Positions 9,790 through 22,344 are shown, counted from the first letter of the stretch. The stretch: 64,000 nucleotides of DNA from Ryuthela nishihirai (GCA_038380435.1 JAWZYU010000009.1:66059901-66123900), one strand, 5' to 3'. Notes: a model not told the origin generated them from the sequence alone. Numbers and translations: made by a program.

Positions 9790-11819
9790 CCCTTAATGTG
9801 CCATAGCTGGGTTGCTATTTTCACTTTTCTGATTCTGGAAGCCATAGGTCAGTCTACTGTTTTGCAGTGCTAGATCATAAATTTTATTTTTTCTTGAACA
9901 GAAATTGGCATTTTTTAAAACTGTTTCTAAACAAATATGGAAAATAACATTTCAGCCTATGATATATATTTTTTCCTGTTGATTCTGATTGAAAAAAATA
10001 TGAAAAAGTTAAAAAACATACACCAACTTGAGCCTGTATTGATCGTATGCATGTGCTGAATCAGCGTAGTAGCATCAAGCAGTGACGATTTAGTTTATGC
10101 TTTTATTCTGCCTTATCGTAGTAGATTATCAATAGGTTTTTGATTTCTGGTATGTTGACCTATTTATAGCTGTAGTAGAGTTGTAATGCTTCCTAAACTT
10201 TTAACATAAGTTATTGATTTTATTACTACTGGAAGTTGCATCCTGTAACTTTGCTGAGTGCTTTTGGTCAACATTTTACCAACTTTCGATTTCAAAGACT
10301 TCATTTTTACTCTGGTGTTTCTGGAATTATTTTTTACTGATTTTCAGATGTATACTGAAATTATAAAGAATAATTTGAAATGATCCAAAATAATGTCGTT
10401 AGTGATCTTTAATGGCTGATATTGGAAGAATCAGGATTATGTGATTAGCCTAAAAGTACAATTTTTAAAAGGTAGAACTTATTTTGGCGATAATTTTGAT
10501 GATATTTTAACTAAATGCACTAATTAACATTAAGATATTTCAATTTTTAACCGAAAATTTTAATGAAATTTTAAAAATAAACTTTTTTTTGTAGTAGTTA
10601 TGCAGTTTTATATTAAAACAATTCATTCTGTTTCAGTGTTTGTGTGAAACTTTAATGCTTTGAAATATTTTTATTAAATTTTTTCATGCTTCTTTATCAT
10701 TTTTAAGATATATTTCTCAGTTCTTATTTAAATTATCTTGTTTTTAAATAAAAATGAATTTTTATAACATCACTTTTTTTAGGCTTACAGTTTGCTGATC
10801 ATCAAAAATCTAAGCATATGCATTATTTGCATAAATTACTATAAAATTTAGGAAACATTAAATAAATGAAAGATTTAAACATTAAGAGAAATATTACTTA
10901 TATTAGAATAATAAAACAATTGAACTGACTGAACTAAAAATAGAAATTAAATTTTGAATGACAATGCAAATTTCAACTGAAAAGGTTTACTCCACAATAT
11001 TCACTGTATAATTAACATTAGCTCTCACAATAGTGATAATTGCAACATAGCTCTCAAAGTGTGTACTGATATCAATGAGTATGTATAAGTTAGTGTCATA
11101 AACAAATTGGACCACCAAAAACACAATATGTGTTAAAAGGACTGGAACCAAGACGTCTCTTACCACAACAGAACATAGTGCAATTAAACAGCACAGGAAG
11201 AGAAATGGTGAAACCAACAGCCAGAGGTTAAGCGGAACATCAGTGATGGAATGTAACTGAATGTAACAATCGGCAAAACCAACAGCCCGAATGCAAATGG
11301 AACATCAATGTGTGGACTGAGACAACTACAAATATATGGAGTGAAACAGCCTGATTCAATAACTATGGTGAGCACCTGTTTACTCATATTTCAATATCAG
11401 TATGAACTAACATCAGTAATACTAGACACTATGAATTAGCAACCGGAAGCTCTGAACCTTTGCAGTGAGGCAAGAATGTAATCTAGCAGCTATGTTGCAA
11501 TTATCACTTTTGAGAGATAATGTTAATTATACAGTGAATACTGTAAACCTTTTTAAAAATAGAAAAAAATACAGTAAAATTTTACAATATTTAAAAAAAA
11601 TTTGAAAACTTTAACTACTATTTTATTTTTCTTAGAATTTTTGCCATTTTATTAATCGCAATTAAATGCTCTTTCTTTTGGTATATAACATGGGTATTTT
11701 CTTTCATTATTTACTTCAGGATGAGGTTCTAAAGTTGTGCATTTTATTTTCTGAAAACACTTGAAAATTAACTTGGCCACCAGAGTGAAACCAGTTTCAG
11801 AAACCTGACACTTTAAGTG
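9790..11819. mobile_element. piggyBac-like nonautonomous element, copy 2
   Basis: Flanked by intact TTAA on both sides (9786-9789 and 11820-11823). Ends are CCCTTAATGTGCC and, from the other side, CACTTAAAGTGTC. It aligns with copy 1 (for example the GTTGACCTA block near 10157 and the CTTGGCCACCAGAGTGA block near 11773). A 566-bp MITE interrupts it at 10984-11549; without that it is ~1.46 kb. No transposase frame. Confidence 0.7.
10984..11549. mobile_element. foldback MITE inside piggyBac-like copy 2
   Basis: The first and last ~65 bp are inverted copies of each other: GGTTTAC...ATTCACTGTATAATTAACAT at the left, with its complement ATGTTAATTATACAGTGAAT ending in GTAAACC at the right. The segment is absent from the paralogous element at 6394-9014. 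There is no coding frame and I could not fix a target duplication, so the superfamily is open. Confidence 0.65.
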
Positions 11820-11823
11820 TTAA

Positions 11824-13090
11824 CACTGTACCTAAAGGGTGGTCAACAAGCAGCTCACTTGCCATTTATGATCTACCAATTAATTTTCAAAATCAAAAAT
11901 GAAGACAAACACATACAGTGCACTGGCTGGCACATTTCCAAACTAATGTGTCACATGCTGCAGAAAAGGTTCACCACTACTGCTATACATAAAAATGCAT
12001 GTTTTGGGGCCATTACTTATTCATAAAAACAAAATTAATTCTTATCTTCTTGATTCATTTTACAGTTTTAGCATTAATGAATAATAGTTTGAATGCATCA
12101 GTATCTGGAATAGCTGTTTGTAACAGCACCTGATAATGCCATTAGAATCCATGGGCTTGTTCAAATCATCCAATCAATCAAAATCATCCTGTTCCTGTAA
12201 ACCTAATTTATTTTTTCAGTTAAGTTTTCACTTGTCTAATTATAATTAGCAAGAACATTGGCCTGAAAGTTCATATTATTTTTTAAATTTAATATATTGC
12301 CATCACAGTTTATTTTTTTTTTCACTGATTAATAATTTTTACCTCTTGTCTACTTGCTGATCAGCTATGATAAAAAATTATAAAGCTCCAACACTAAATG
12401 GTTATTTTGTTTATCCATAATTGAACGTAATAATTTCACTGGGTTTTATGATAGTTTAATGTTTTTTAAAGTTTGCTATAATAGTGAAATATAGACCCTT
12501 TTTAAGCAAGAGGCCACACATTTTTGATTCAAAATCCATTCCCATTGCTCATCAGGTTCAATTTTCTGATTATTTGTCCTAAGAACATTTGAGATGTAGC
12601 ATGACAAGGGGTAATGCCAACTCTTTTACATTCACCAAAGCATGAAAAGCATACAGATATTTTTAAAACTTAAAGTCATCCATAACAGATAACCAGAGAT
12701 CTTTCACACACAATTCTAAAATGTGATATCTTCAGTGGGGATAACAAAGTTATTAGGTGCTGGCATTGTCATATGTTGCACCAGATTCCTTGAATGTTTC
12801 CAACTTCAGCTCAGATTGTATAAATTTGTATATTATCCACTTGGTGATTTTTAATGTTCATGGTCAATATTGTTTGTTTATTCATTTTATTGGTGAAAGT
12901 TTGCTAAGAGTCTGAAAGCTTTATCTATTGTTATACACTGCTTATTTTATTTCATTTACCCTGCTATTTTAAGTTTTTACTGTGAGAGGTACACTATTTT
13001 TCCTGCTTCAAAATATACAAGAAAATTTTGGTGATGGATTCCTCTTGTAAGACAGTGGAGTTTTTTAAGGTAAAAGTTTTTGGTGCTCTG
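11824..13090. other. intron DNA, nothing recognised
   Basis: AT-rich DNA within the large intron between ankyrin exons 3 and 4, without a supportable element. Confidence 0.35.
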
Positions 13091-13104
13091 CAATTAGTTT
13101 TACT

Positions 13105-13290
13105 ATTGACAGAATGGTTAGTGCACTTGGCTACTGATCTAAGAGACCTGGGTTCAAGCCCCAGATAAGGCATGGACACTTGTGTTGTTTTTCTGCTGAG
13201 GTCCTGCCATCCTCACAGACCTTCTACTTTGGTATATAAACTGACAGGCTTCTGTCAGACCTCTATGGCAAGCAGCTGCTTGAGGTTTTT
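13105..13290 (+). mobile_element. SINE-1 copy, nearly full length
   Basis: The head has the A-box part GAATGGTTAGTGCACTTGGC and the B box GGGTTCAAGCCCCAG. Body and 3' end (GGCAAGCAGCTGCTTGAGG) match the family consensus, followed by a T8 run. Confidence 0.85.
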
Positions 13291-13865
13291 TTTAAATAGT
13301 TTTATCATTCCATAGCAAACTGATAGTGTGGACAATGACATAAAAATAGCCAACCATCATTGTCCACACATCAGTAAAGCATATAAAGTATTTTTCTCAA
13401 AAAGGTATATTAATTCTATTTAAAATAATAAAAATATATAACCATAAATAATATATTAATTAAAATTTAATGCTACCTTAGATTATACTATGAAACAAAG
13501 GAAGATTTGGCAGTGGTGTGGTGAACTGTTTTGAAAAATTATTGTGCAGATGTGAGTAATGAGGAACAGTTTTTTGTCTATTTAATTTTGAGTAGGTCTA
13601 ATTAATTTTGTTTGACAGCTTGAATCTTGTACCAGTTTATACATATATTTGGTTTCCTTTCAAAAGTTGTGCATTTTTCTGAAAACACTCGAAAATTAAC
13701 TTCTGAAAATTAACATTGAAAAACTAACTATTAATTAGGAGCTGAGTGATATAAAGTAAACACAACTTGAATTGGTACTTAATTTTTTAGGCTCTAAAAA
13801 AATCAGTGAATACAATAAAGATTCAACTTTGGCTCAATGAAAATTTTGTGTTTTCTAAAGCTACT

Positions 13866-14215
13866 ACAGTAGTGAAAACAAGACCATTTGTAAGATACTT
13901 AATATTTCTGACTCCAGAGATATTATACACAGAATCTTGGGTATTAGGTCGTTTATGTCATGATGAGATTAGATGGAGCCATTAATTGCTTATAATTAGA
14001 ATTTTGATATGGGAGAGATTGTGTTGGATTCACTATGCTGCCCATGGGCAAAACTATAGGTTAGGAAATAAGAGTTATGAATTGTGTTTATAAAGGCTTG
14101 AGGAAGAGAGGGAGGCAGAGAATGAGGAGGGTGGACAACGTCAAATAGAATATTATTAGAATTGTCTTGCAATGAACAAATGTAGTACTGATATGCAAGA
14201 CAGGTCTATGTAACA
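13866..14215 (+). pseudogene. RTE-like LINE 3' fragment, degenerate
   Basis: Recognisable pieces of the LINE C-terminus: the ILGIR-x-F block near 13930-13955, the GHAA region near 14020-14045, and RGRQRMRRVDNVK near 14107-14142. The canonical 3' end is lost. Confidence 0.6.
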
Positions 14216-15973
14216 AACCTCAGTTATGAAAATAATTTATAAATCAAATAAATATTTGAACTTCATATCAGTTGTGATTTGCAATCTTGACAAAAACAAG
14301 GTCAAAAGTCACACAGAGGTCAACACAAAGTTACAATCTTTGGAAATAAGAGTTAATTGCATGTATAAAAGATGACTATATACTTAATGATGAACTTTCC
14401 TTAAATTAAAATTAATTTTCAAATCAAAGTGGTAATGTAGATTCTGTTTAAAATCTAATATATATTTTAGAGTTCTCTCTCTCTGTTTGCTCAACAACTC
14501 CTCCTAGAGAGTCAGAGACAGGACCATCACACTTTGTCTACAGTTTTATCTCATGTAACTTAGTGAACTGTAAGGTTTTGAACTCCAGATAATTAGACCT
14601 TCCCACCAAAAGTTGGCCATGAAATGTTTGTACATTGATAACTTTGCCCATTGATACTACTCCGCGTCATAAGGTAGATGATAGCAGTGCTCCCAAAGAT
14701 TTTGGACATTTGTGACAGATTTAATTCTGACCCAACAACAACTAGGACCAGATTTCTAAACCCTAAGCAGTACCACACAAAATTCGTGACCAATCAGCTG
14801 AGTACCTTCACATGCCACTACAAAACTAAGCAGAAAGATTTTAAATAGTGTTAGTTTATGTCCATTGCAAGGCAAACAATGCCTATTTACAGCTTAAGTA
14901 ACTCAAATCAATGTAATATATGTATATTAACTTCAGTCCTGTGATAATAAAAATTTTATGGATTTTTTTAGCGTTTAATATTTTCTTTTTCAGAAATCAC
15001 TGCAAAAGATTATGGTAGTGAATTCTATTTTAAAAGAAAAATTATTATTAAAAAACATATTAGTTTATATTACAGTGTAATTTGTAAATATGTAATAAAA
15101 AACAAGAGCTATAAATTTTAAATGACTGAACTGTTGTGTATGGTATAAACTGATATGTAATAAAAAACAAAGCTATAAAATTTTAATGACTGAACTATTG
15201 TGTATGGTATGTGTTGAATTATATTGTCAGACAGTCTGAAAATACAGTCTAAAATAAAAATTTTGTCTTTCATGTTTTTTCTCTCTTAAAGAATCAAACA
15301 GCACACTTAAGAGACAAATGCAAGCTTTGCCATCACCATAAAAACTCATAATACTGATTCAAAACCAAATCCAAAACTACAACAATAAAAAAAACACCTG
15401 TTATACTGTAATGATCTTTATTTTGTGAACTACACAAACAAAATCAAAACCATAAATAATCCTTTTATGGTTGAGAAATATTTTAGAAACACTACAATAT
15501 GGTTCTGTCATTTAGTGCAAGATTCAAGTGCAAAATGTCACATTACTATGATGTATTGTGCCTAGAGTGAGAATGTATATACCATTAAATGTGATTGTAA
15601 TATTATGAATAGTTAGTTTTTTTTATTTTAAAATAAAAAGGATTATTTGTGCACTGGAAACTGTATGAGGTATTACTCAATTTTGTACAGTATGGGTAAA
15701 AAAAAATGTTTCAATATGGTTTTCCTTACAGCCAAAAATTCCATTGTTTTTCATTATAGCAAAATTTAAATTCTGTTTGTTATGTTTAATATTATAACAA
15801 AATATTTTTTGAACAAATACAAAATAATGAAGTTATTAATTTTATTACATATGTATGCAATGATGTCATCCAGTGGTTGGCACCAGTTAGATCAAACTAG
15901 TTGTTAAAAAACAAAATTGAAAAAAAAACACTTGATAACTGGAATATAAAAATGTTAAACATATGTATATTAT
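14216..15973. other. intron DNA, little recognised
   Basis: Mostly AT-rich. The block 14460-14820 is less AT-rich and has a 66-codon minus-strand frame I do not recognise. The 15559-15625 segment recurs at 17478-17545. Confidence 0.35.
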
Positions 15974-16272
15974 GAAATAATAAGCTGAAAAAAATTGGTT
16001 TTTGTCGTGAGTGGGATTCGAATCCACATCTCCTGGAAACATGCCAGTTATGCCACCGCTACACTGTCATCGGCTAATTTTTTCAGCTTCTGTGACATAT
16101 AAACTTTCCGGATTTTTTTTTGATTCGCACAGTAGCACCATCTATCCGGGAAGTGGACATCTGTGTTGCCACATAGAGATGGGATTTAATATTTGTCACT
16201 CACACTCATGGCGTTAAAATCAATAATTCAGTAGTAAAGAATCACAAAATGTGTCCTGTACATATGGAACTC
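15974..16272 (-). mobile_element. tRNA-like cassette, second family
   Basis: Read on the minus strand it has the same order as the 7.1-8.3 kb cassettes: a block with ATAGATGGTGCTACTGTG, then a tRNA-like segment (16004-16074), then a T7 run and CAGCTTATTATTTCAT. The start of a second unit (TGAAATAATAAGCCGAAAAA) at 16273 shows a tandem period of about 299 bp. Confidence 0.65.
16004..16074 (-). tRNA. tRNA-like sequence, second cassette family (pseudo)
   Basis: A box around AGTGTAGCGGTGGCATAACT and B box GGATTCGAATCCCAC. Anticodon stem CTGG/CCAG with loop CATGTTT, so position 33 is A. The outer strands GCCGATG and CTCACGAC do not form a normal acceptor stem. Confidence 0.5.
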
Positions 16273-16430
16273 ATGAAATAATAAGCCGAAAAAATTAGGT
16301 TTTTTCTGTGAGTGGGATTCAAATCAAAGTCCTCTCTATGGAGAAGTCAGATGTCACATGACTGCGACATTTGAAAAAGAGGCTCAGCAGTCCCATGAGT
16401 CTTTCGTCTCACTTGTTCCCACTGGCCACT
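16273..16430. repeat. partial second unit of the cassette, rearranged
   Basis: Begins like 15974 but after the T arm (GTGGGATTCAAATC) switches to sequence matching, in opposite relative orientation, 24352-24440 (CCCTCTCTATG...AAAAGAGGCTC). This indicates an inversion junction shared by two loci. Confidence 0.5.
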
Positions 16431-16794
16431 GTGTAGTGCTGTGGAAGCATTTTTGAATTTTTCAACTTTTGTAGTAGATATATATTACATGATTTTGAGG
16501 TAAATACAGCGTGAATAGTTATTTATTAACGTGTTTAATGTCCTCAGGTCAATCAGTGAAGTGATATGAAGATTGTTTGTGCACATAATTTTTGTGTGAG
16601 CAACTTTGTGATAGTTCTTTGTTAGGCCTAACCACAACGACTCGACTCAGATGTACCATGTGCTTGATTACAACAGCAACCATCACTTGGCCATGGAAAA
16701 TACTTTTTTGTGCGAAGTGATGTTTTGTGAAAATCATTTGATCAGAATTTCATCATCACTTTCAAGAACTCCCAAGGTAAATGGAATTTTGAAA

Positions 16795-17475
16795 ATTTTA
16801 ATAGGTAAGTGATTTGGTTTTACAGTTGAAATCTCAGTGATATCTGAATGATAAAATTGTTTTTTTTATAGTTGACATTCGCTATTTTAGTAGTAAAATA
16901 AACTGGTTTATAGGTATTATTTTGGTGCTAAAATGATCTGTTTTACAGTTGACATTCGACGATTATTTTAGTGGTAAAATGATTTGGTTTACAGTTGACT
17001 TTGCCGATATTTAAGTGGTGAAGTGATTTAGTTTAAATTGACATTCAATGAGATTTTAGTGCTAAAATGATTTGGTTTATAGCTGAAATTAAGCTGATAT
17101 TTAAGTGGTAAAATGGTTCGGTTTATAGTTCATATTTCATTGATATTTTAATGGTAAAATTTGTTTATAGTTCACATTTCATTGATGTTTGTGATTGGTT
17201 TTGAAGTTCATATTTCTCTGATATCTTAGTTTCACTGATATTTAATTGGTAAAATGATTTAGTTTATAGTTCATATTTTGCTGATATTTAAATGGTAAAA
17301 TGACTTAAATTTGATATTCGCTGATATTTTAGTGCTAAATTGATTTAAATTAGAGTTGACATACCACTGAAATATCAGTGGTAAAGTAATTAGACTTTAT
17401 AGTCACCACATTTGAACTGATATGTCATTGGATTTTGAATGTAAAATGATTTCGTTCAAGCTGGCATTTCATTAA
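16795..17475. repeat. degenerate ~50-bp minisatellite
   Basis: About thirteen imperfect repeats of a unit close to TTTTAGTGGTAAAATGATTT followed by GGTTTATAGTTGACATTCGC and TGATA. Unit length varies by indels. There is no coding potential. Confidence 0.75.
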
Positions 17476-17545
17476 TACCTAGAGTGAGAATGTATATGCC
17501 ATTAAATGAGATTGAAATTTTATGAATAGTTGTTTTTTTTAGCTT

Positions 17546-18028
17546 AATTTGATAAGTGTTATTAAAAACTTAAATTTATATGAGGGATAAGCAGTCTAAT
17601 TATGACAAGGCAAAGATGTCAACTTACAACATTTTAGGTTGTGTGGATTTCTCATTCAGATTAAATAGAAGGATCTCATGCATGTATAATATACATTACT
17701 AAAACAATTCAACTTTTAATAAAACCTTTAAAACTATTTTAGATCATTTGTATAATTAAAATTTAACAGTTGTAGAAAAGGATTTTCCATTTATGCTGAG
17801 CAAGATAATCATCAATCAACATATGACACTGGTTGTTGACTTTTACTTCAGTAATTCTCTTTAATTGCTAAATTAATTTTTGAATTTTATAGCCGATCAT
17901 GTGCATCTTACACCTTGTTATTCTGCGAATAAATATACAATTTTACTAGGATATAAAATCCTAATCCATTAGTTACATTCTTCTATTGTAATATATGCAT
18001 AATGTGATAGGTAACTAAAAAAAATAAA
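17546..18028. other. intron DNA, nothing recognised
   Basis: AT-rich and unique-looking. Confidence 0.35.
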
Positions 18029-18030
18029 AT

Positions 18031-18226
18031 AAATACCTCCCAAGCAGCTGCTTGCCACAGAGGTCTGACAGGAGCCTGTCAGTTTATATGCCAGAGTAGG
18101 AGATCTGAGAGGATGGCAGGACCTCAGCAGAAAAACGACACACACATCCATGCCTAATCCGGGGCTCGAACCCAGGTCCCTTAGATCAGTAGCCAAGCGT
18201 GCTAACCACTCGGCCACAGGTAACTA
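18031..18226 (-). mobile_element. SINE-1 copy, full length
   Basis: On the minus strand: a tRNA head with TGGCCGAGTGGTTAGCACGC (A box) and GGGTTCGAGCCCCGG (B box), then the body and the end CAAGCAGCTGCTTGGGAGGT. The head resembles a Ser/Leu-type tRNA. Confidence 0.9.
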
Positions 18227-18229
18227 CAG

Positions 18230-19166
18230 CACCTAAATAGAGTATTGCTGAATCTCAAAGTTAAGGATTAACATTGCAGTACAGATCTAAGGAAATAGTT
18301 CTCGCATTTCTTTAGGGCAAACAATAATAAATATGCTAAAAAAAATTCTCCTTATAAGATGACTATTGCATTCTAAAAATATTACTAATGTAGTATAAAT
18401 TTTATCAAATTTTGTATTGCACAAAATTTTTTTTAAGGCAGAATTGAAAAGGATGTAATAATATTACTTGAACAATTTGGGATGCAATAATGACAGAATG
18501 TCTTTCAAGAGAACATTTTAATGCCCTTTTTTATTACAATGATCCTGAATTGTTAATTACTTCAAAAGATTTCGATTATACATACTCTTTAATGATTCAT
18601 GGAAATAATGAAATCACATATTTCATATATCACTACATGTACTAATTATGTAATTGAGAAAATTTTTTTTTGATAGATCATGTTAATAAATGATAACTTT
18701 TGAGCATTTAATAAAAGACCACAATGGAAAGAAATATTTTTTCCCATTAATTATCTTTTATTCTTTTTTTTCATCCTGAGATTTGATGTAAAAAAATGAA
18801 GCAGAGTATGAATGCTTAACGAATATTTTTTTATTGTAGACTATTAAAGTGGTAGTGCTTTTTCGTGAATAAAAATATTCAAGGTTCGATTATTCAATAA
18901 TTAATCATTCTGGAAAAATAAAAAACAATTAAATATTTGAATTGATATAACTAACGAAATGATAAATGACATATTGCTTTTGGCATATCAATAAATAGCC
19001 TTACTCTTATAACATTAGATTGGCTTTAATATTAAAGTGTAACAAAATATAAGGATGAAAGATGCTAATATACAGCATTATTCAGTTCTAATCAGTCCAT
19101 GTATTGCTTCGAAAATTATATGCAACATTATTAATTATTAATTAGGGTTCAACACTATTGTAAATT
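18230..19166. other. intron DNA, nothing recognised
   Basis: Very AT-rich with no exon, repeat boundary or structured RNA that I can support. Confidence 0.35.
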
Positions 19167-19193
19167 CCCCCCCCCCAAAAAAAAAAAAAAAAA
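19167..19193. repeat. C10-A17 bipartite homopolymer tract
   Basis: Ten C followed directly by 17 A, immediately before the 5' region of RTE-like copy 1. Similar C-then-A tracts occur at 25832-25853 (complement) and 61785-61822. Confidence 0.8.
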
Positions 19194-19627
19194 TTCATTG
19201 CCATGTTTTGCTCAGTCTGTAAATGGTAGCTAGGTAGTCACTGGAAGGAGAGCTATGCACCAATCACCTGTGATGATGCATAGAACTGGCCAGGCATAGC
19301 ATCTAATGTCCGAAACCGCCTTCTCATGGTGCAAGCCGTTAATACCTTTCAAAAGAGATACTCTCTTGTGGAAGCAAACGGAAGGGGAGAGCTGCCAGAT
19401 TAGTGTGTCCTACTGATCTGGACAACTATGGAAATTTTTCTTTTTTTTTCTACCCAGCTGAGGAGTGGTCAACCACACAGGGTCCTGGTGCTGACCATAT
19501 AAACCTACTGGACTGAAATAAGGATCTGAGCTTGATTATGGATCCTGAATTTGCTGCACTGGTGGACTTCTATGGAGGGAAAATGTTCCACTGTGTTTTC
19601 TGTTTGTTTGTGGGTTGACTGCCCCAA

Positions 19628-20440
19628 GTGAATAGATTCGCAGGATATGTTTATCAGCTGGTGGATAATCCTGAGCAGAAGTCATTGCAGGCACCTGAAC
19701 TCTTTGCTTTTATTGGCATCGTCAAATTCTACATTGGAGGAAGTCTTCCAGTGCATATGGCTTCAGCCTTTAGTAGTGGGGGAACGGGTCTTTGCCCCAT
19801 GTCTGCGATTAGGGGGCTGTTTGATATTGTCGGCATTCCCTCTCTCAATAAACATAGTTTCTTTAAACATCCCACTAACCATTTTCTCTCCATAGGTAGT
19901 TGGAATGTGAGGACTCTGTACAGAGCTTTTTCTCTTGATGTCCTCACACAAGAATTCCACCGTTATAATTTAGATATTCTCGGCGTGCAAGAGACCAGAT
20001 GGACAGATAAAGGTCAGATTCTTAAAAATAATCTTAAATTTCTCTTTTCAGGGAGGGACGACAATAAGCATCACCAAGGTGTGGGTCTGCTTCTCAGCAG
20101 ACACGCTAGCGATGCTCTTCTAGGATATGAGTGCATTAATGAAAGGTTTCTTACAGCAAAATTTCAGACAAGCTTTAAAGACTTGAATGTTATCTGCTGT
20201 TATGCCCCCACTGAGGATGCCGATGACGATGAGAAGGATAGGTTTTATGAACAACTTCAGGATATTTTGAATTCTGTTAAGAAAGGATATATTACCCTTG
20301 TTCTTGGTGACTTCAATGCCAAAGTTGGTACTGACTCTGACCTTTGGGGAGGAGTAATAGGCCCTTTTGGTATTGGTAGCTGCAATGGCAATGGGCAGCA
20401 TCTCCTGCAGGTAAGTAAACTCAATGAGATTATGAGATAA
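19628..20440 (+). pseudogene. RTE-like LINE endonuclease (C-terminally truncated)
   Basis: An apurinic-type (exonuclease-endonuclease-phosphatase) domain that would nick target DNA for reverse transcription. Visible motifs in order: GSWNVRTLYR, LDILGVQETRW, GVGLLLSRHA, VICCYAPTE and LVLGDFNAKVG. The frame stays open for 270 codons but starts at a GTG; the first ATG is at 19757. It ends soon after GNGQHLLQ because of the internal deletion, so the final S-D-H active-site part is gone. The C-terminal half is still visible in the minus-strand copy near 35550-35780. Confidence 0.85.
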
Positions 20441-21804
20441 TGAATTACAGAGAACTTAATAAACGTGTAAAAGATCAGCTAGCTGCTGATAAGAATCTTT
20501 GGCTTGATGGTTTGACTGACAAAGCCGAGGAAGCAGTTACACAGCACAACATCAGAGAGCTGTACCAGATAGTTAATGTTTTGTATGGTAGAAAACGGAC
20601 AGGCATACAAGGATTGAAGGATAAACAAGGTAAGGTTATAGAAGGGGAGGATTCTGTCATGGCTAGATGGGCTGAGCATTTCAGTGATGTCCTAAACAAT
20701 GTAGTTAGTTCTACTCCCATTGTTTGCAATGACGATAGATGCATTGGTGGCTTTAATGTTGGCCCTATAACACAATCTGAAGTTATTTTGGCTGTTTCTA
20801 AACTTAAACTTCATAAATCCCCAGGGGTAGATGAAATTACTACGGAAATGCTTAGAGCTGGGAATGTTTCGGTTGCCACTTGGATGACTGAAATTCTGAA
20901 TATCTTTTATGATAAAGGCATGGTTCCTAAGGATTTTACCAGAGCTATTGTTATCCCTATTTTCAAAAAAGGTGATCGCAGTTCTTGTGATAACTATAGG
21001 GGTATCAGCCTACTCTCTGTTCCAGGTAAAGTTCTTTCCATGATTGTGCTTAATAAAATTAAGAATCTGGTTGACGGGCAATTGCGTGATGAGCAATGTG
21101 GATTCAGAAGTGGTAGGGGATGTGTAGATCAGATATTTTCACTTAGGCAGATTCTTGAGAAATGTTTAGAGTTTCAGAAACCTTTGGTTGCTAGCTTTGT
21201 TGATTTCAAAAAGGCTTTCGACTCTGTTGATCATCATAATTTGTGGTTGATTGTGAGATCATATGGTATACCACACAAGTTAGTTAACATAATTAAATCT
21301 CTCTATAATAACACTGAGTCGTGTGTGAGAGTTGGCAAGTTTTGTACCAATTGGTTTAGCATTACTTCTGGTGTTCAACAAGGGTGCATTTTGTTTCCTT
21401 TTCTCTTTAGCTTGGTTATTGATTATGTTATGCAAAATTCACTTCAAGGGAAAGATTTTGGCCTTAAATGGGCTGGAGATACGAAAATTTCTGATTTAGA
21501 TTATGCTGATGATTTAGCCCTTTTGGCAAATGATGTTGATGAGATGAACTCTTTCATTCGAGCTGTTGATGAGACTGGTAGTAGAGTAGGTTTGGTTATA
21601 AACAGAGAGAAAACTAAAGTGATGAAAATTGGTCAGGCAGGCTCTGATTCAGTTAATCTGAATGGTTGCAGTCTTGAGCAGGTGTCACAGTTTAATTATC
21701 TTGGGAGCTATGTAACAGATAATGGTGATGTGCGGCATGAGATTAACAGACGAATAGGGATTGCTGCCGGAATCTGTGGATTATTGGATCTGTGGATATT
21801 TTAA
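20440..21804 (+). pseudogene. RTE-like LINE reverse transcriptase (truncated by frameshift)
   Basis: 454 open codons with a complete RT core: IPIFKKGDRSSCDNYRGISL, the GFR-x-GRG-x-x-DQIFSLRQ block, motif A FVDFKKAFDSVD, motif B SGVQQGCILFPFLFSL, motif C YADDLALLA, motif D REKTKVMKIG and motif E FNYLGSYV. The catalytic aspartates of motifs A and C are present. A small duplication (GGATATTTTAA repeated) near 21800 puts a stop before the C-terminus, which continues in other frames at 21792-22136 and 22156-22344. It lacks the upstream linker, so it is unlikely to be functional. Confidence 0.85.
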
Positions 21805-22344
21805 ATCTTTGTGGAATCTGTGGATATTTTAAGAATCTGTGGAGAGTGTGGAGAAATAGGCGTATACACCTAAAGACTAAAATTAGACTGTATAATAGTT
21901 TGGTTCTTTCTAGGGTTAGTTATGGTAGTGAAACTTGGACACTTTGTAAGCAAGATAACAGGAAACTAGATGCTTTTGATTCCAGATGCTTACGCAGTAT
22001 CTTGGGCATTAGGTGGTTCAACTTTGTAACTAATGATGAGGTTAGGCAAAGGAGTTTGCAACCTCCTTTAAGCAGCATATTGTGCAGAGAGAGACTCCGT
22101 TGGTTTGGCCATGTTGCCCGTATGAATTATTATTAATTAATTTTATTATTATAGATTGGCGAATAGGTTTATGAACAGTGTGCCTAAAGGCCTCAGAAAG
22201 AAGGGGAGACCTAGGATGCAGTGGGTAGACAACGTCAAACAGGACCTTGTTAGAATTGGTGTGCAGTGGCCAGATGCAGTAGATGTAGCTCAGGATAGAC
22301 TTGCTTGGAGAACTAAATTGCACTGTCTGGTTGGATCTCCGTAG
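21792..22344 (+). pseudogene. RTE-like LINE C-terminal region, two broken frames
   Basis: Continues the RT protein: LWRVWRNRRIHLKTKIRLYN and SLVLSRVSYGSETWTL in 21792-22136, then FMNSVPKGLRKKGRPRMQW and AWRTKLHCLVG in 22156-22344. The break near 22127-22155 is a short AT insertion that the second copy lacks. The family's basic GRPR block and ending are intact. Confidence 0.8.

Noticed and set aside
14593..14793. 66-codon minus-strand frame with LVLVVVGSELNLSQ
   Set aside because: Could be a transposon fragment, but no motif could be named.
18150..18226. Functional tRNA-Ser/Leu genes at the SINE-1 heads
   Set aside because: Each is joined to the same SINE body, lacks a proper acceptor stem and occurs in many decayed copies.
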